Source: Diphasiastrum complanatum
Lineage: Eukaryota > Streptophyta > Lycopodiopsida > Lycopodiales > Lycopodiaceae
Direction: 5' to 3'
Length of the DNA: 64,000 bases
Assembly: GCA_029204225.1 (NCBI GenBank)
Contig: CM055109.1
Coordinates: 20,268,349 to 20,332,348, forward strand
Made by a program: the position numbers and the translations under genes. Of this stretch, positions 62,550 through 64,000 are shown in pieces; the first letter of the stretch is position 1; each line of letters opens with the position of its first letter. The notes under the pieces were generated by a model. It saw nothing but the letters and a program-made list of their open reading frames with translations, was not told the origin of the DNA and searched no databases.

Positions 62550-63560
62550 TGAGCATGTTGAGTCCTTATATGATATGAGGAAGAAAGTTTTGTGTGCAAG
62601 ATTGTGTGGTAGTCTTAAATCGGACTACATGATCATGGCCATCCGCCGTTGCTCTTCCCGATTGCTCTTTTATCTATGAGCAAAAATTGATAGAAATTAT
62701 GACAAAAATGACTATTGTGTGATTGAATATCAATTGATCAGCATTGAAAAGTCTGATTGCCTATGGCTTTTGTTGTTTGATTAATTGATCAATGTTAATA
62801 TTCAAGAGGTGATTTGTTTGAGATTTTAGTGTTTGGTTGGTGGAGTTGGTGGTGTCACTGATGATGTCTTGAGTGAGCTTCTTGTACATTGGTGTGAAAT
62901 TTGAGGAACTTGTGGACACATGATGCAAATATGGAGCATGTTGAGTCCTTATATGATACAAGAAAGAAAGTTTTGAGTGCAAGACTTTGTGGTAGTCGTA
63001 AATCGGACTACAAGATCCTGGCCATCCGTCATTGCTCTTATCGATTGTTCTTTTATCTATGAGCAAAAATTGACATAAATCCTGACAAAATGACTATTGT
63101 GTGATTGAATATTGATCGATCAGCATTGAAAAGCCTGATTAATTGATCATAATGACGATTTTATTGCATGTGGCTCTTGTAAATATGAAGCATGTTGAGT
63201 CCTTATATGATACGAGAAAGAAAGTTTTGTGTGCAAGACTTTGTCAAATTCGTAAATCGGACTACAAGATCATGGCCATCTGTTGTTTGGTTGGTGGAGT
63301 TGGTTGTATCACTGATGATGTCTTGAGTGAGCTTCTTGTGCACATTGGTATGAAACTTGAGGAACTTGTGGACTTCTTGTTACCTGTGGCTCTTGTTGTT
63401 TGATTGATCAATGTTCAAGAGATGATTTGATTGAGATTATAGTGTTTGGTTGCATTCATTGTTGTGATTTATTTTGGTGGAGTTGGTGGTATCACTGTTG
63501 ATGTCTTGGGTGAGCTTCTTGTGCACATTGGTGTGAAACTTGAGGAACTCTAAATCTGTC
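62550..63560 (+). repeat. Tandem segmental repeats inside the CACTA-like element
   Basis: A block beginning CATGTTGAGTCCTTATATGA occurs at 62554, 62937 and 63191, with the same downstream text (AAAGTTTTG(T/A)GTGCAAGA, AAATCGGACTACA). A second block (TTGGTGGAGTTGG, then GATGATGTCTTGAGTGAGC) occurs at about 62837, 63301 and 63474. Spacings of 383 and 254 bp show unequal units. A frame at 63143-63403 crosses the repeats with no recognised domain. Confidence 0.75.
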
Positions 63561-64000
63561 TTTTAGATTGTCTATAAGTACTTGAATGCTCTTAATATAT
63601 ACCATATACAGTTGCTGCAGTGCAAAACAAATTGGTATTTTTTTTTTTGTCACTTTAGCTCGAATTGCAGATGGTTGCAAATCAATGTTGAAATTAATCC
63701 GAGGATGCATTGGCATGCAAGAAAAAAAAGCTAAATATTTGATGAGTAACTACAATGAAATTAATCTAATTGCAAATATTTTAATAGAATAAAAGAAGAA
63801 GAGAGTGTGAAATATTGTATGAAATGTTGAGATATAAATACAATAGATATCTACTAGCAACAATTGTATATATTTTTTAATATAATTCAATCAATCTCAT
63901 CTGTAGACAATTCCTCATTTACATCATCATTGATATCTCACCATTAATCTGAGTCAAGTTCTAAACGTAGTTCAAGCCTACGTATACATCCTGAGATGGA
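63561..64000. other. Unassigned window end
   Basis: AT-rich sequence with two short frames. No gene, repeat or terminus is recognised. Confidence 0.3.

Overview
This is a plant nuclear window. The evidence is one intron-less chloroplast-type 2Fe-2S ferredoxin gene carrying a plastid transit peptide, and dense layers of plant Ty1/copia and Ty3/gypsy LTR retrotransposons primed by initiator tRNA-Met. Most of the sequence is AT-rich and non-genic, as in a large, repeat-laden seed-plant genome; the species cannot be named from the sequence. The only clearly intact host gene is the ferredoxin (2110-2871, FdC1 type). Weaker traces of host or unknown genes are a minus-strand fragment with a GHGK motif (6328-6624), an acidic exon-like fragment cut by an LTR (36097-36312, minus), a broken two-exon-like gene (46550-47430) and a lysine-rich exon with a splice donor (59166-59410).

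Left part (1-11300): a decayed gypsy integrase and its LTR, the ferredoxin gene, a chromovirus integrase/chromodomain remnant with LTR, a gypsy RT scrap, a copia RT fragment carrying an 85-bp tRNA-like SINE, and a minus-strand copia RT/RNase H with its LTR.

Central part (11300-36200): two Tat-like gypsy copies share one LTR. In both, a second RNase H gene of the RVT_3 (aRNH) type follows integrase in an overlapping -1 frame, while the element's ordinary RNase H has lost catalytic acids. The shared LTR (12741-21563) is split by a complete 6.95-kb element (13254-20208) with matching LTRs, PBS and PPT but a decayed interior. A copia element (24852-29046) and a chromovirus (29047-33262) follow. 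The chromovirus has about 2 kb of Asp-rich and Trp-rich open frame where protease, RT, RNase H and the integrase core should be. A second, 2.9-kb copy of the Tat LTR (33286-36200) keeps the empty site of the nested insertion. Both Tat LTR copies carry a fragment of pol.

Right part (36200-64000): GA microsatellites, a minus-strand gypsy RT/RNase H piece, a minus-strand copia in which gag is fused to RT with protease and integrase missing, copia integrase debris, two related copia elements joined at a short microhomology (48190-53537), another minus-strand gypsy RT, a second chromovirus end followed by LTR and PBS, a gypsy RNase H/integrase scrap, and what looks like a CACTA transposon end with GCGAC subterminal repeats plus tandem segmental repeats running to the window edge.

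The most noteworthy items are the relocated second RNase H of the Tat-like family, the pol fragment inside its LTR, the chromovirus with an unknown repetitive open region, and the short tRNA-like SINE whose target duplication and empty site are both visible in this window.
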